A DNA stretch of 6,512 nt from Bacteroidales bacterium (lineage in GTDB: Bacteria; Bacteroidota; Bacteroidia; Bacteroidales; UBA7960). Below are positions 5,524 through 6,512 of the stretch, one piece after another (position 1 is the stretch's first letter; each line of letters opens with the position of its first letter). A model generated the notes under the pieces. The model did no database searches, was not told the DNA's origin, and worked only from the letters and a program-made list of their open reading frames with translations. Location: contig PWIY01000285.1 of the NCBI GenBank assembly GCA_003560215.1, positions 1-6,512 on the forward strand. Direction: 5' to 3'. Both the position numbers and the translations under genes were made by a program.

Positions 5524-6512
5524 CTATCTGGCCCTGACAGTTGTGCTCCGGTTTATCCAGCACTCCACCCTATAAGAATCCCCTTCACTGAATCCATGGA
5601 AGAAAATTTCCTCATTGTTGGGGAAATACTGGCGGTAGGTAGAGGCCAGCTGCTCTGCACGTTCTCTTACAGCAGGATCTTCAGCTGCCCGGGCTGCTTC
5701 GTCAAACATATCCACAGCCACCCAGTAAACCGTGCTCTTGGTAAAATCATCTTCGCCACAGCGGTCGGAGCTGGCCGCGTACATTTCACCGATCAGGATC
5801 AGCGGACGTCCGTCGTTGGGATTCACCTCATGGGCTTCATTGGCGTAGGTCCGTGCCCTTGCCATGCGGTTCTTTTCCCTGTAGCTGGTTTCTGCAATAA
5901 TATGGTAAGACCGGAAAATGCGATCCCTGTTCTCGTCCGGACAGTCTTCCACATAAAGCTCAATGGCTTGCTCAAAATAATCAATCGAAGCTTCGAAGTT
6001 TTCACGCTCACGCTCCAGGCGGCCCATCAAAAAGGCTGACTCGGCATCGGGCTGCAATGCATACAGGCTGCGTGTGGCTTCATAAAAGAGTTCGGTGTCG
6101 GTACACCCTGAGTTATCGAGCATTTCGGTAATCCGCTCAAGAAGTTCAAGGTCTTCCGGATTCTCTGCATACCGGTCTTCGAACATCCCAACCAGGGCCT
6201 CACAAGTGGCGTAAGGCTCAAACATCCTTTCAACATTGTTCTTGGCAGGACGGTAAAAACGCTCATCCTCCGGATTGTGCTCCAGGTTATATTCAATGAT
6301 CTCCATGGCCCGTTCATAACGGGAAATAATCTCAGAAGGATCCATTGTTCCTGCTTCCACCATTCTGATCGCCGACTGGAAGTTAATCAGCAACACATCG
6401 GCGCTGGATTGCATTCCCCTCAGCTCAATGGACTGCTCTGTCATCTCAATAAGCTCATCCACATTGTTGGGTTGCAGCTGATAAAGGTCGGCTGCCTTAC
6501 GCCCAAGTATGC
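5524..6512 (-). CDS. Tetratricopeptide-repeat protein, 5' end beyond the window
   Basis: The frame is open from the right edge (codon at 6510-6508) to the TAG stop at 5526-5524. The GTG at 6462 is probably an internal valine rather than the start, because in-frame, TPR-like sequence (AADLYQLQPNN) continues upstream to the edge. At least 329 residues are visible. Helical repeats with TPR spacing are seen, for example AFLMGRLERERENFEASIDY and the ARTYANEAHEVNPNDGRPLI stretch, with Asn-Pro turns between helices. The C-terminus (FFHGFSEGD, then GDSYRVECWI) resembles the end of a Bacteroidota TPR family usually found next to lptC. The role is unknown; TPR proteins scaffold complexes, and the position suggests an envelope job. 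No signal peptide can be judged because the start is missing. Confidence 0.8.
   Translation of the reverse strand, partial: ILGRKAADLYQLQPNNVDELIEMTEQSIELRGMQSSADVLLINFQSAIRMVEAGTMDPSEIISRYERAMEIIEYNLEHNPEDERFYRPAKNNVERMFEPYATCEALVGMFEDRYAENPEDLELLERITEMLDNSGCTDTELFYEATRSLYALQPDAESAFLMGRLERERENFEASIDYFEQAIELYVEDCPDENRDRIFRSYHIIAETSYREKNRMARARTYANEAHEVNPNDGRPLILIGEMYAASSDRCGEDDFTKSTVYWVAVDMFDEAARAAEDPAVRERAEQLASTYRQYFPNNEEIFFHGFSEGDSYRVECWINRSTTVRAR

Noticed and set aside
6460..6462. GTG as the start of the TPR gene
   Set aside because: The same frame remains open to the window edge and encodes TPR-like sequence upstream, so the true start is beyond 6512.

Overview
The window looks like a piece of a Bacteroidota chromosome, probably from the Bacteroidales/Marinilabiliales side; the exact lineage is an inference. 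Three things support this. The gene set and order (TPR protein, LptC-type lipoprotein, CNNM/CorC-type membrane protein, PpiD-type foldase) is one I associate with Bacteroidota. Two intergenic sites match the Bacteroidota vegetative promoter (TTTG, 19 nt, TAnnTTTG) at every fixed base. Genes of moderate GC alternate with very AT-rich spacers. All five recognisable genes lie on the minus strand, so the window reads right to left.

Layout from the right edge: (1) 6512-5524, a TPR-type protein whose 5' end lies outside the window; (2) 5511-4714, an LptC-like lipoprotein with an unusual acidic Glu/Pro repeat tail, starting 12 nt after the TPR stop; (3) 4654-3389, a CNNM/CorC (HlyC, GldE-like) membrane protein with paired CBS domains, 59 nt further on; (4) a 227-nt spacer made of a diverged 95-bp duplication of Bacteroidota-style AACCAACAAC repeats; (5) 3161-1041, a 706-aa membrane-anchored parvulin foldase of the PpiD/SurA type; (6) a 744-nt non-coding region, 297-1040; (7) 296-1, the N-terminus of a secreted protein cut by the left edge. 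Genes 1-3 are probably one operon. The foldase may be co-transcribed with them, use its own promoter, or both. Together they form a cell-envelope block: lipopolysaccharide export, a CBS-domain membrane protein, and folding of exported proteins.

The most interesting part is the non-coding region 297-1040. It holds two strong minus-strand promoters. One (568-598) would drive the secreted-protein gene through a leader of about 265 nt containing mutually exclusive hairpins. The other (967-997) has no clear gene after it. Between them, 711-913 carries several inverted repeats: a 14-bp hairpin, an 11-bp bulged hairpin, and a perfect 10-bp long-range closing stem. A terminator-like hairpin with eight T on the plus strand ends this stretch. 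This is a candidate structured non-coding RNA or small non-autonomous repeat element; I could not match it to a known family, and its strand is unresolved.
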